Source: Opitutus terrae PB90-1 (GTDB lineage Bacteria > Verrucomicrobiota > Verrucomicrobiia > Opitutales > Opitutaceae). From it: 64,000 bases of DNA. This document shows positions 27,325 to 35,679 of the stretch, one piece after another (position 1 is the first letter of the stretch; each line of letters starts with the position of its first letter). Position numbers and translations under genes: made by a program. The stretch covers positions 2,055,001 through 2,119,000 of the forward strand of contig NC_010571.1 of the NCBI RefSeq assembly GCF_000019965.1, written 5' to 3'. The notes under the pieces were generated by a model that was given only the letters and a program-made list of their open reading frames with translations, had not been told where the DNA came from and searched no databases.

Positions 27325-27558
27325 GGCGCCGTTCAACGCGGTTCTCGCTCGGTTGGCAAACCGGATTCCCCGGACGGCTTTCCGCGGCGTGCGTTCGTGC
27401 GCGGCACCGACATGGCGACGCTCGTCGAGCATTTCCGGAAAAGACGAATCGGGGAATCCCGGACTTCTGGCGTCCGCTCGTGATTCCGGTCCTACCGCCG
27501 GAACAAAGCGCGAGGCGTTTCGACGAAGCGGCTGACGCGGCATCCGCCGTCCTTTGCC

Positions 27559-27936
27559 ATGAAAACCCGCCGTCCTTTCCCGTTCGTCGCCAGCCTGGCA
27601 TTCGTTGTCGCCGCGTTGGCGGCATCCGCTTCAGCAACGCGCGCGCAGACCGATGCGCCGCGGGCGGCGACTCCCGTCGTGACCAGTCACGAGTTCCTGC
27701 TGCAGGGTGAAGTCATCGCCCGAAACGAACTGGGCTTCACCGTGCTGAGCCGTGGGTCCGAGTTGCAGATGGTTCGGGTCAGTCGAACGACCTCGATCAA
27801 GAAAGGCGCGGAAACGATCCGGTTGGCCGATGTCATGGTTGGAGACAAAGTGAGCGTCACCCTCAAGCGTGGCGCCGACGGCAATCTGCTCGCAGTCGAC
27901 GTCGCCGTGCGCACCGGCTTCGAGCCGCAGGCTTAG
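27559..27936 (+). CDS. Small secreted DUF5666-like beta-barrel protein
   Basis: 125 residues with a signal peptide (MKTRRPFPFVASLAFVVAALAASASA). The mature part is a single OB-like beta domain: LQGEVIARNELGFTVLSRG, then a thiol-free VRVSRTTSIKKG, then ADVMVGDKVSVTLKRGADG and LLAVDVAV. The alternation of a variable strand, a threonine-rich turn and GDxVxV is that of DUF5666-type domains. Function unknown. It is transcribed away from the PQQ gene and converges on the DUF2937 gene, with a CTGATCGC/GCGATCAG hairpin at 27954-27970 between their stops. Confidence 0.8.
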   Translation: MKTRRPFPFVASLAFVVAALAASASATRAQTDAPRAATPVVTSHEFLLQGEVIARNELGFTVLSRGSELQMVRVSRTTSIKKGAETIRLADVMVGDKVSVTLKRGADGNLLAVDVAVRTGFEPQA

Positions 27937-27966
27937 GATCTCCGCGCGACGCGCTGATCGCAGCGA

Positions 27967-28524
27967 TCAGGCGTGTTGCGCGCTGAGTCGCCGGCGACGC
28001 GCCCGAGCCACGCGAATGGCGGGATAGCGAACGGCGCCGTGATACAGCGCGAGCAGCACGAGCATGCCGATCGCCGCGTAGACCAAACCCTCGACCGTCG
28101 TCGGGACCGCGGGCCGGTAGATTTCCCACGTGGCGCTCGCGATGCTGGTGTCGACGTGCCGCAGAAACACGAAGGGCTTCTCCCAGATCGTCGCGTTCTG
28201 GATCGCGGTCTGAGCCGTCTGCAACTCCTGCACGCGGGAAACCGCATGGCTCATCACGCCCCCAAGTTTGGCGACCGCCGCGTCGGTGTTGGCGCTGGTC
28301 TGCCGGATCAGCTGCTCAAGCGTGACGCCGGACTGATCGGCGACACGCTGGAACTGAGCGAGTTGCCGGCGCGCCTCGTCCAGGTGGCCGCCGAGTCGTT
28401 GCAGGTACTGTTGCATGAACTCCGGCGCCTGTGAAAAAAGCAGCGTGCCGATCACGCACAGCACGCGGTCGAGCACACCGTCCCCGGCGCCGAGTAAGGC
28501 ACGGCCAATCTTCATCGGCGGCAT
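27967..28524 (-). CDS. DUF2937 family membrane protein
   Basis: About 185 residues. An N-terminal span lies near [20 protein letters not shown], followed by the family signature [18 protein letters not shown], a long helical periplasmic segment (about residues 55-125) and a second span near [18 protein letters not shown] with a very basic C-terminus. The family is uncharacterised. Start is either ATG 28524 or 28515; neither has a clear ribosome site. Confidence 0.8.
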   Translation of the reverse strand: MPPMKIGRALLGAGDGVLDRVLCVIGTLLFSQAPEFMQQYLQRLGGHLDEARRQLAQFQRVADQSGVTLEQLIRQTSANTDAAVAKLGGVMSHAVSRVQELQTAQTAIQNATIWEKPFVFLRHVDTSIASATWEIYRPAVPTTVEGLVYAAIGMLVLLALYHGAVRYPAIRVARARRRRLSAQHA

Positions 28525-28737
28525 GGTGTTTTTCGGACGACGCGAACGCAAGCGGCCATCTACGGGACGCGAGCGCTGTTCACCGACGCGGCGGCGCCGC
28601 AGGCATTCGTCGGAGAATCCGGCGCGGGCTGCGCCGGAAATTCACCATCGCGACAGCCGCCGCCTGCTCGATGGAGCGGCCGCTGCGCGCGTGCTAGGTT
28701 CCGCGTTTCTACCGAACCAAACGAGAAAGGCTTTTTC

Positions 28738-30270
28738 ATGGCAACGTTGGCACAACCCTCGACCGAAGCCCCGGCGCATTACGCCGACTTCGAGCAGCAA
28801 TTCATCGCCGGGCGCTGGCGCACCGGCACGAGTCAGCGCGTGCAGCGCGATCTCGATCCTTACACGGGCGAGACGCTGGTCGAGATTCCCCAGGCGAGCA
28901 AAAAGGACCTCGATGAGGCGTATCGCTCCGCCGCGGCTGCCCAACGCGATTGGGCGGCTCGCCTGCCGGGCGAACGCGCTGCGGTGCTGCAGCGTGTCGC
29001 CGCGATCATGGAAGCGCGGCACGAGGAAATCGTTTCCTGGATCATTCGCGAATCCGGCGGCACGCGAATCAAGGGCACGCTCGAGTGGGCGGCGGTGCAC
29101 GCGGTCGCGCTGGAGGCGACAACGCTGCCGCACCTCGTTGAAGGTCGGATCGTGCCGAGCGACCTGCCGGGCAAGGAGAGCCGCGTTTACCGCCAACCAG
29201 TGGGCGTGGTCGGCGTGATCAGTCCGTGGAACTGGCCGCTGCAACTCACCGCGCGTTCACTCTTCCCGGCGCTCGCGGTGGGGAACGCGGTCGTCGTGAA
29301 GCCAGCCAGCGACACGCCCATCACGGGCGGGCTGCTGTTCGCGAAATTGCTCGAGGAAGCCGGGCTGCCGGAGGGCGTGTTGAGCGTCGTCGTGGGCGCC
29401 GGCAGCGAGATCGGCGACGACTTCGTGACGCATCCGGTGCCGCGCGTGATCTCGTTTACCGGGTCGACGCCGGTGGGCCGCCGGATCGGGCGATTGGCGA
29501 TGGAAGCGGCGGTGATCAAGCGGCTCGAGCTCGAGCTCGGCGGCAACAGTCCGTTCGTCGTGCTCGACGATGCCGACATCGAACACGCGATCGAGGCGGC
29601 GGTGTTCGGGAAATTTCTCCACCAAGGCCAGATTTGCATGATCGCGAACCGGTTTATCGTCGATGACGCCGTTTACGACGAGTTCGTGCATGGTTTCGTC
29701 GACCGCGTGCGCGCGCTGCGCGTGGGCGATCCAAACAAACCCGACACCCTGATCGGTCCGATCATCAACCAGTCGCAGTTCGACGGACTGCAGAAGAAGA
29801 TCCGCCAAGCTCGCGCGGACGGACTCGAGGAGTTGCTGGGGTCCGACGCTTCGGGACTGGTGCTCCCGCCGCACGTGTTCGGCGATGTGCCGAACGAGCA
29901 TCCCTTGGCGCACGAGGAGATCTTCGGGCCGATCGCGCCGATGGTCCGGGCGCACGGCGAGGAGGACGCACTCCGACTGGCGAACGACACGAGCTACGGG
30001 TTGTCCAGCGCGGTGTTCACGCGCGACGTCGAACGTGGACTGCGGTTCGCGCGGCGAGTCGAAGCCGGCATGACGCACATCAACGACCAGTCCGTCAACG
30101 ATCTGCCGTTCAGTCCATTTGGCGGCGAGAAGAACTCGGGCATCGGCCGGTTCAACGGCAAGTGGGCCGTCGATGCGTTCACGACGGATCACTGGATCAC
30201 CATCCAGCACACGCCGCGGGAGTATCCGCAGAACGCCCAGGCGATCGCGGGTCCATGGGGCGGAGGATGA
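28738..30270 (+). CDS. Aldehyde dehydrogenase (NAD(P)-dependent)
   Basis: 510 residues, family length. The enzyme oxidises aldehydes to acids. Readable motifs are [13 protein letters not shown] (cofactor), [22 protein letters not shown], the general base Glu266 in LELGGNSPF, and the nucleophile Cys300 in [19 protein letters not shown] and the tail complete the fold. In pattern it is closest to benzaldehyde/vanillin-type dehydrogenases (HQGQICM), though the substrate is inferred only. A purine-rich GAGAAAGG lies just upstream of the ATG. No obvious operon partner. Confidence 0.94.
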   Translation: MATLAQPSTEAPAHYADFEQQFIAGRWRTGTSQRVQRDLDPYTGETLVEIPQASKKDLDEAYRSAAAAQRDWAARLPGERAAVLQRVAAIMEARHEEIVSWIIRESGGTRIKGTLEWAAVHAVALEATTLPHLVEGRIVPSDLPGKESRVYRQPVGVVGVISPWNWPLQLTARSLFPALAVGNAVVVKPASDTPITGGLLFAKLLEEAGLPEGVLSVVVGAGSEIGDDFVTHPVPRVISFTGSTPVGRRIGRLAMEAAVIKRLELELGGNSPFVVLDDADIEHAIEAAVFGKFLHQGQICMIANRFIVDDAVYDEFVHGFVDRVRALRVGDPNKPDTLIGPIINQSQFDGLQKKIRQARADGLEELLGSDASGLVLPPHVFGDVPNEHPLAHEEIFGPIAPMVRAHGEEDALRLANDTSYGLSSAVFTRDVERGLRFARRVEAGMTHINDQSVNDLPFSPFGGEKNSGIGRFNGKWAVDAFTTDHWITIQHTPREYPQNAQAIAGPWGGG

Positions 30271-30319
30271 GGAGAGAGCCGGAAGTCTAGAGCTGAGAGT
30301 CTAGAGCCGAGAGCGGAGG
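30270..30319. repeat. Dispersed repeat family A, copy 3
   Basis: After the aldehyde dehydrogenase stop: AGTCTAGAGCTGAGAG followed by GTCTAGAGCCGAGAGCGGAG. These are the best conserved units of the family. Confidence 0.65.
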
Positions 30320-30455
30320 CCTCGCGACGAAAGCAGGGCCTCCGACACGGTTTGCGGGCTGATCAGGAGGTAGGGCCCGTCCGCCTGGCGGGCCCGGAGG
30401 ACCGCCGCGTGCAGAAAGAGGTCGGCGGGCCCGACGGTCCCGCCCTTGCGCTGTT

Positions 30456-30483
30456 TGTAGCCGGGGTCGTTGACCCCGGCCGT
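30456..30483. repeat. Dispersed palindromic repeat family B, intergenic copy
   Basis: TGTAGCCGGGGTCGTTGACC continuing to CCCGGCCG forms a GCCGGGGTC/GACCCCGGC hairpin. It matches the half-element found in frame inside ftsY (44111-44157) and the WD40 gene (48413-48463). It lies in a 241-bp gap that also holds further GC-rich palindromes (30375-30445). Confidence 0.6.
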
Positions 30484-30511
30484 CAGTCGTGCGCCCGCGT
30501 CAGACGCGAAC

Positions 30512-32416
30512 TCAGCGACTGGTCGCGGCGGGCTCGAGCCACACGGCCATCTCGCTAGGGGCGCGGTTCGCCCACGCGAAATACGGGATAGCGGTGAACG
30601 GGCCGTCCTCGGCCGTGATGACCGTGATACCGTCGAGAAGCGCATCGCGCCGCTCGGCCCGCAGCGTCTCCAGCGGCGGGAGTTGGGCGGCGAGCGCAGA
30701 ACCGCCGAGATCGACACCTTCGACGCAATAAACCAGCGGGCCGCGGTGCAGCGCGAACCGGCCCACGTCGTCGGCAATCGAGGCGTGCGCCTTGACCAGT
30801 CGAATTTCCATTGGCAGCGCGAGCTGCACGCGATCGCCAGCCTGCCACGACCGGCGCAGCACCGCGTAACCGTGCTCCATCGTCGGCGTGACCGGCTTGC
30901 CGTTCACCGTCACCACCGCGTGTCCGACAGCCGGATTGGCAAACGCATACAGGTCGCTCGGAATCGCTTCGTCGCGCGCCCACCCCGGAATCCGCAGCGC
31001 CAGCTCAAACTCGCCCGCCGGCTCCTGGCCGGCTGGATCGACCACGATCTCGACATCGCCGGACCACGGATACGCAGTGCGCTGGGTCAACCGGACCGCG
31101 TGGGAGCCGAAGCGCAGCGTGGCTTCGCTGCCGACGTACAGGTTGGCATACACCCGCTCGGGCGTGGTCGCGTAGACGTAGCCGGGAATGGACGGGATGA
31201 ACCGGCAGATGTTGCTCGGGCAACACGCGCAGCCGAACCAGGCTTGACGCACGATCTTGCCGTCGGCGGCGAGCGGATTGGGATAGAAGAAGCGATCGCC
31301 GCTTAGCGACACGCCCGAAAGCACGCCGTTGTAGAGCGTGCGTTCGAGCACGTCGAAATAGCGCGCCTGGCCGTGTAGGTAGAATTCGCGGGCATTCCAG
31401 TAAACCATCCCGATCGAGGCGCAGGTTTCATTGTAGGCTTTCGCGTTGGGCAGCTCGTAGGCGCCGCCAAAGCCTTCGTGTCCGCCCACCGCACCGATAC
31501 CGCCGGTGAGATAGAGTTTGCGCCACACGATGTCGTCCCAGATCGCGTCGGTCGCCTTGAGGTAGGCGCGATCGCCGGTGAGCGCAGCGACATCGGCCAT
31601 TCCGGCGAACATGTAGGTGGCGCGGACGGAATGCCCCACCGCCTCCTTCTGCTCGGTGACCGGAAGGTGCGCCTGATTGTAGGTTTCGCCGCCGTGGCGG
31701 ATATCGAGGAAATATTTTGCGAGATCGAGGTACTCGCGCTTGCCGGTGACGCGATAGAGCTTCACCAGCCCCATCTCTACGATCTGGTGTCCGGGATAAT
31801 ACGCCGCGCGGCCCGGGCCAAAGTCGTGGCAAAGCAGATCCGCGTTCTTCAGCGCGATGTCGAGCAGCGTGCGCTTGCCCGTTGCCTGGAAATGAGCCGC
31901 GGCGGCTTCGTAGAGATGGCCGCAGTTGTAGAGCTCATGGCTGAGCTTGGGATCGGCCTCCCACCGTTTCGCGCTTATCCACTTGTGGAGCTTGTGCGGG
32001 TTGATCGTGCGCGACGTGTAGAGATAGCCGTCCGGCTCCTGCGCCGCACGGATGATCTCGATCAGCTTGTCGACCTCCGCCTCGAGCTTCGGATCGGGGA
32101 ACGTCTGGAGCGAGTAGCTGGCGCCCTCGAGAATCTTGTAGATGTCGGTGTCATCGAAGGGAAACTCGGTTCCAAACTCGCCCGGCATTACGTGGGCGGC
32201 TTTCAGGAAGTTGTCCACGCGCCCAGTGTCGTAGCACTGCTTTAGCGCGATCGGGATGGTGACCTCGTGGTTCCGGCGAATCCGCGGCGCCCAGAAATCG
32301 TCGCGCACCGTGACTTGGAAAAAGGGGACCGGGTGAATCGGGTAGTCGTCGGCGGCGAAACCCGCCGTGGCGAACAGGCTCACGAAAACCAGGAGCAGGC
32401 GGGGCGGGATGCTCAT
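30512..32416 (-). CDS. Glycoside hydrolase family 127 (beta-L-arabinofuranosidase-like)
   Basis: 634 residues with a signal peptide (RLLLVFVSLFATAGFAADD). The GH127 thiol/zinc site is readable: Glu330 and Cys332 in YNETCASIG, and Cys398/Cys399 in GCACCPSN, matching the Glu-x-Cys and Cys-Cys zinc ligands of the Bifidobacterium enzyme, in which the first of the Cys pair is the nucleophile. Other family motifs are HELYNCGHLYEAA and YLTGGIGAVGGHEGFG. The enzyme probably releases beta-linked L-arabinofuranose from plant glycans in the periplasm or outside. ATG 32416 is chosen for the signal peptide. No transporter is adjacent. Confidence 0.93.
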   Translation of the reverse strand: MSIPPRLLLVFVSLFATAGFAADDYPIHPVPFFQVTVRDDFWAPRIRRNHEVTIPIALKQCYDTGRVDNFLKAAHVMPGEFGTEFPFDDTDIYKILEGASYSLQTFPDPKLEAEVDKLIEIIRAAQEPDGYLYTSRTINPHKLHKWISAKRWEADPKLSHELYNCGHLYEAAAAHFQATGKRTLLDIALKNADLLCHDFGPGRAAYYPGHQIVEMGLVKLYRVTGKREYLDLAKYFLDIRHGGETYNQAHLPVTEQKEAVGHSVRATYMFAGMADVAALTGDRAYLKATDAIWDDIVWRKLYLTGGIGAVGGHEGFGGAYELPNAKAYNETCASIGMVYWNAREFYLHGQARYFDVLERTLYNGVLSGVSLSGDRFFYPNPLAADGKIVRQAWFGCACCPSNICRFIPSIPGYVYATTPERVYANLYVGSEATLRFGSHAVRLTQRTAYPWSGDVEIVVDPAGQEPAGEFELALRIPGWARDEAIPSDLYAFANPAVGHAVVTVNGKPVTPTMEHGYAVLRRSWQAGDRVQLALPMEIRLVKAHASIADDVGRFALHRGPLVYCVEGVDLGGSALAAQLPPLETLRAERRDALLDGITVITAEDGPFTAIPYFAWANRAPSEMAVWLEPAATSR

Positions 32417-32511
32417 GCGTCGAACGCTGGGCCGGCCCGCGATGCCGCTCAACTGTGATCCTGCGAGACCGTAAAGCGACGCGGCTGATGGGCCAGCGTG
32501 TGCGCTAGCCT

Positions 32512-32531
32512 GGATATTTCATGAAATATCC
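32512..32531. repeat. Perfect 20-bp palindrome
   Basis: GGATATTTCATGAAATATCC is identical to its reverse complement. It lies 96 bp upstream of the GH127 start and 80 bp before a related inverted repeat at 32591-32632. It could be an operator for a dimeric regulator or part of a palindromic repeat. Confidence 0.7.
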
Positions 32532-32590
32532 GCCTCCTGGCCGACTCTGTCGGGGCTAGCCGCGACAAGGTCGCTCCGCCGCAGGCGGAC

Positions 32591-32632
32591 GGAAATTTCG
32601 GACGGAGCTTCACTCCTGTTCATGAAATTTCC
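32591..32632. repeat. Inverted repeat related to the nearby palindrome
   Basis: GGAAATTTC (32591-32599) and GAAATTTCC (32624-32632) are perfect inverted arms. The right arm extends to TTCATGAAATTTCC, sharing TTCATGAAAT with the palindrome at 32512-32531. Confidence 0.6.
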
Positions 32633-32670
32633 GGGCTCACTTCTGGACCTTACCGATGAACACGCCCCGC

Positions 32671-32709
32671 CAGAAAAACAAAACACCCCGCGGCGGTCGC
32701 TCGCGGGGT
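32671..32709 (-). terminator. Rho-independent terminator after the helical lipoprotein gene
   Basis: On the minus strand ACCCCGCG pairs with CGCGGGGT (32685-32709) around a short loop and is followed by GTTTTGTTTTTCTG. It lies about 50 nt past the stop at 32758. Confidence 0.85.
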
Positions 32710-32757
32710 ATTTTGGTAAGGCGCAGCGCCGTGAACGCTGCGCGAGATGAAGGGAGA

Positions 32758-33195
32758 TTATTCAGCTACACTTTGGGTGGCGGACTCAGCTTTCTGCCAG
32801 GCGCGACCGATGCGTTCCTTGGTGGCGTCCCACGTCTCGGCGGTCGCGTTGCTGATCTCGGCGCTGGCGCTGCGGAGTTCGTCGCGGGCATCGGCGAGCT
32901 GCCGCGAAGCGGTGCCGCTGGCCGTCGCGCTCCGCGCCTCGATGCTTGCGGCCATGGCGTCGGCCTTAGCCTTCAGCTCGTTGCGCTGATCGTAGGTGTA
33001 GTCTTTAACGTTGTCCCAGCGATCCGCCATCGCGGTGGTGGCGCTGCTGGCAGTCGTCCCGGCTGTACTCGGAGTCACGGCGGAGGAGGTCCCGCTGCTG
33101 GTCTTGTCGGTCTTGGAGCAGGCGGTGAAAAGGAGCGCCGTGCCGACGGCGAGAATGCTGGTGAGCGAGAGGAAGGATAGTTTGGTCGATTTCAT
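32758..33195 (-). CDS. Helical lipoprotein
   Basis: 145 residues. The lipobox LLFTAC places the modified Cys at residue 26, after a short basic N-terminus and hydrophobic core, so it should be a lipoprotein processed by Lgt/LspA and lnt. The mature part has a Ser/Thr linker (27-55) and then about 85 residues of amphipathic helix (DQRNELKAKADAMAASIEAR, ADARDELRSASAEISNATAE), reminiscent of apolipoprotein-like or murein-lipoprotein-type helices. ATG 33195 is chosen because the longer frame is out of register with any signal. Followed by a good terminator. Function unknown. Confidence 0.82.
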   Translation of the reverse strand: MKSTKLSFLSLTSILAVGTALLFTACSKTDKTSSGTSSAVTPSTAGTTASSATTAMADRWDNVKDYTYDQRNELKAKADAMAASIEARSATASGTASRQLADARDELRSASAEISNATAETWDATKERIGRAWQKAESATQSVAE

Positions 33196-33245
33196 AGGTA
33201 GGGATTGGGTGAGATGAGGGAAGCCAAGCGTGGCCGCTGAATCCT

Positions 33246-33422
33246 TCACGGAGCCGGCGGCGAGCCGCGAAACAGGCCCGCGATGATCGCGACCAGCAGC
33301 AGCACCAGGAAAATGTAGAACAGGATACGCGCGACGTCGGTCGCCGCGCCGGCGACGCCGGTGAAGCCGAAGACCCCGGCGATGAGAGCGATGATGAGAA
33401 ACGTAATGATCCAACGAAGCAT
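33246..33422 (-). CDS. DUF1328 (UPF0391) small membrane protein
   Basis: 58 residues and two spans: [20 protein letters not shown], then the family's [20 protein letters not shown] with a short polar tail. These short proteins are conserved in many Gram-negative bacteria, and often sit near stress genes; the function is unknown. It lies 50 nt upstream of the helical lipoprotein gene on the same strand and may be cotranscribed with it. It is much shorter than the open frame in which it sits. Confidence 0.9.
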   Translation of the reverse strand: MLRWIITFLIIALIAGVFGFTGVAGAATDVARILFYIFLVLLLVAIIAGLFRGSPPAP

Positions 33423-33883
33423 AGGGGCGGCCGAGTTGAGGGTGAGAACGCTGGCGACGCGCCAACGCCGGGCCCCGTCTTGCTTGAGCGATGCCAGTCT
33501 GGCTTTGTTGCGGCTTAACCCGCAGGAAATCAGTTGTTTAAAAATACGGTGCCCGTGCCGCAGTCCTCGCAGCGCGCGGGGATTCGATGCAATTTGCGGC
33601 GGCGGAAGCCGCGCCGCCGTGCGACGTGCAAGGAGCACTCCCGCGCCGACACCGACCGTATGCGAGGCAGACGGGCGGTCGCGGCAGCCTTCTGTGAATT
33701 CTGTGTTTGCACATCTGGTGCGCTCTGCGGCGGGCGCGACGTTTGACAAGCTGGCCCGCGCTGGGTCGAGAAAGGGTTGCCCGCTGTTATCAGACACGGG
33801 GACCGAGCCGCGGGCGCCAAAACTCAGCCAATCTATTTTCTTGCCCCGCACGGGGCGGACGTATGTTTTGCCCCTCCCGCTGC
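33423..33883. other. Gene-free stretch before tRNA-Leu
   Basis: About 460 bp with no convincing gene. A minus-strand frame ending near 33530 finishes with [12 protein letters not shown], a CxxC fragment, but has no start, ribosome site or second zinc knuckle that I trust. A plus-strand promoter for the tRNA is expected near 33830-33880. Confidence 0.45.
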
Positions 33884-33968
33884 GCCCAGGTGGTGGAATT
33901 GGTAGACACGCAGGTCTCAGAAGCCTGTGCTTAACCGCATGGGGGTTCGAGTCCCCCCTTGGGCACCA
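33884..33968 (+). tRNA. tRNA-Leu (anticodon CAG)
   Basis: The acceptor GCCCAGG pairs with CTTGGGC (one G-T pair). The D-arm is GGTGGAATTGGTAGACACGC, the anticodon arm CAGGT-CTCAGAA-GCCTG shows CAG, the variable arm is long (GTGCTTAACCGCAT), as in class II tRNAs, and the T-arm is GGGGGTTCGAGTCCCCC. CCA is encoded. Confidence 0.97.
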
Positions 33969-34190
33969 TTCTTCGCTGCTGCGGAGCTCCGGATGGCACG
34001 CCAGCCTGACAGGAGCGCCGGACGATCGGAGGGCGCCTGTTTGCGCCAATGATCGAAGGACCAAGCTGGACTCCCTCAGCGGGGCGTCCTCCCAGCCGGT
34101 CCCGAGACACAACGCCGGCCGAAGGGGCTGCGTCACCGCCCCTTTGTTGCCAGATGATGCTGCAGGACCGCGCGGCCGACCGCTCCGTGC

Positions 34191-34652
34191 TCAGGCGTGG
34201 GCGCCGGCGAAATGCCGGCAGCCGGCCTCCTCGCCGCGGTGCGTGCAGATGCCGCAAAACGCCTCGATCTCCTCGGCGGCAAACCGGCGCGTCGCGGCGA
34301 CCAGCTCCGCCAAGTCCTGCTCGGTGCTGCGATGCAGCGGTTGCTCGGCTTGCAGCGTGACGGCGGCCTCAAGCAAAGCCTGTTCGCCGGCCTTGAAGTA
34401 GGCGAGATACGGATTCCGATTGCAGCCGCACACCGGTACTTGGATCGCGTGCGCGGTCTGCAGCGTCAGCTTGCCCGGCGAGCGCTTGCCGACCGCCGCC
34501 AGGATTTTTTGCACCGAATCCGGGATCAGGTGCACCAACGTATCCGGCAGCGCGAGCGGACTGTTGGCCGGCTCGATCCGCAACAGGACAGCCCAGTGTT
34601 CCCGAATCTGAGGCTGGCGGGCACAAAGAGCTTCGAGGAAACCGGGTGTCAT
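34191..34652 (-). CDS. Unknown protein with CxC and CxxC...CxH motifs
   Basis: 153 residues, no signal peptide. The N-terminal half is helical and hydrophobic-patterned (EALCARQPQIREHWAVLLRI). A CGCNRNPYLAYFKAGE segment carries Cys75 and Cys77; the C-terminus has Cys133, Cys136, Cys145 and His147 in CGICTHRGEEAGCRHF. The Cys/His set could bind zinc or an iron-sulphur cluster, but this is only pattern. I do not recognise the family. Codon use is like that of its neighbours. It converges on tRNA-Leu. Confidence 0.65.
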   Translation of the reverse strand: MTPGFLEALCARQPQIREHWAVLLRIEPANSPLALPDTLVHLIPDSVQKILAAVGKRSPGKLTLQTAHAIQVPVCGCNRNPYLAYFKAGEQALLEAAVTLQAEQPLHRSTEQDLAELVAATRRFAAEEIEAFCGICTHRGEEAGCRHFAGAHA

Positions 34653-35037
34653 TGGTCAAGTTTACTGGGTGAAGGCAGGCACGCTTCTCCTTCCTTGCCG
34701 AAAATTCGCCTTTGCTTGCACTATCTTCGTACGGCCGCGGTGCGGATTCGTGGCGGGCGACCCCTGTTGAAAAGGTGGGACCCGACCGCCGGGCGGGCCG
34801 GAAGGATGAGCGACCGTCGAGCGTTGCGCGCCGGGACACGGCGATCCCGACCTACCTGTGGACCTTTTTTTCGACCACCTGCTCGAGGCTGTCACACCTC
34901 ATTCATGCAGCCGTTTCCGAAGTAGGGCGGGCATTCCGTTGCCCGCCGGAAGTTCGCTCGATGTTCGCGACGCTCACGGAGTGAGCGCCCTACCTCGTGC
35001 AGGACCGTCGCGGTTCGACCGAGCGTCGCAGCGCCCG
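34653..35037. other. Gene-free stretch with a palindromic repeat
   Basis: No credible gene. The stretch contains a GTAGGGCG...CGCCCTAC element (34922-34998) of the dispersed family C. Other open frames here are Arg/Pro-rich and lack any signature. Confidence 0.45.
34922..34998. repeat. Dispersed palindromic repeat family C, copy 1
   Basis: GTAGGGCGGGCATTCC at the left and GAGCGCCCTAC at the right form outer arms; inside, GGGC...TTGCCCG pairs again. The same TAGGGC...GCCCTA frame occurs at 40769-40849, 41401-41452 and 59573-59641. Confidence 0.5.
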
Positions 35038-35679
35038 CTACGGCGAGATGAGCCCTTTGCGGATCGCGAACCGCACCAGGTCGGTCTGCGTCTGCAGACC
35101 GAGTTTGCGCAGCAGATTCGTGCGATGAGTCTCCGCCGTGCGCGGGCTGATGAAAAGTTTCTCGGCAATCTCGCTGTTGCTCGCGCCCTCGGCGGCGAGT
35201 TGCAGCACCATCCGCTCGCGCGGCGTGATGCTCTGCAACGGGTCGGAGTTGTCAGCGGGCTTCGTCACGAGCGCGTTGATGGCCCATTCGGACAGCGGCG
35301 CGCTCAAAAACCGGCGGCCGGCGAGCACCTCCTTCAGCGCGTGCACGATCTCCTGTGACTCGGAGCCTTTCAGAATGTAGGCCATCGCGCCGGCGCGCAG
35401 CGTCTCGATCACATACGGTTCGTCGTTGTGCATCGAGAGAATGATCACGCGCGTGTGCGGACTCGACGTGCGCGTCTGGCGCAGCACCTCGATGCCGTGC
35501 AGCCGCGGCATGTTGAGGTCGAGGATGAGCACGGTGGGCTTGTGCTTCTCGACCAACTGCACCGCGGCGAGCCCGTCCGCGGCCTCCGCCACGACCTGGC
35601 ACCCACCGTCGGACTCGAGCACGGTGCGCAGCCCGCGACGGACAATCTCATGATCGTCGGCAATGATCGCGGTGTTCAT
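35038..35679 (-). CDS. Response regulator, NarL/LuxR family
   Basis: 213 residues. Receiver domain with acidic D8/D9, phosphoacceptor D54 in LILDLNMPRL, Ser in ILSMH and Lys in YILKGSES. The LuxR helix-turn-helix is at about 145-205 (ITPRERMVLQLAAEGASNSEIAEKL). It is the output partner of the kinase encoded upstream: the two genes overlap by 4 bp (ATGA, 35676-35679). Targets unknown. Confidence 0.95.
   Translation of the reverse strand: MNTAIIADDHEIVRRGLRTVLESDGGCQVVAEAADGLAAVQLVEKHKPTVLILDLNMPRLHGIEVLRQTRTSSPHTRVIILSMHNDEPYVIETLRAGAMAYILKGSESQEIVHALKEVLAGRRFLSAPLSEWAINALVTKPADNSDPLQSITPRERMVLQLAAEGASNSEIAEKLFISPRTAETHRTNLLRKLGLQTQTDLVRFAIRKGLISP

Noticed and set aside
33530-33820. Minus-strand frame ending in [12 protein letters not shown], a possible zinc-ribbon protein
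   Set aside because: Only one CxxC, no second pair, no ribosome site, and the rest is Arg/Ser/Pro-rich. Kept only as a remark in the gene-free stretch.
34369-34839. 156-residue minus-strand frame next to the Cys-rich protein
   Set aside because: Arg/Ser/Pro-rich, overlaps the better-supported 34191-34652 gene in another frame.
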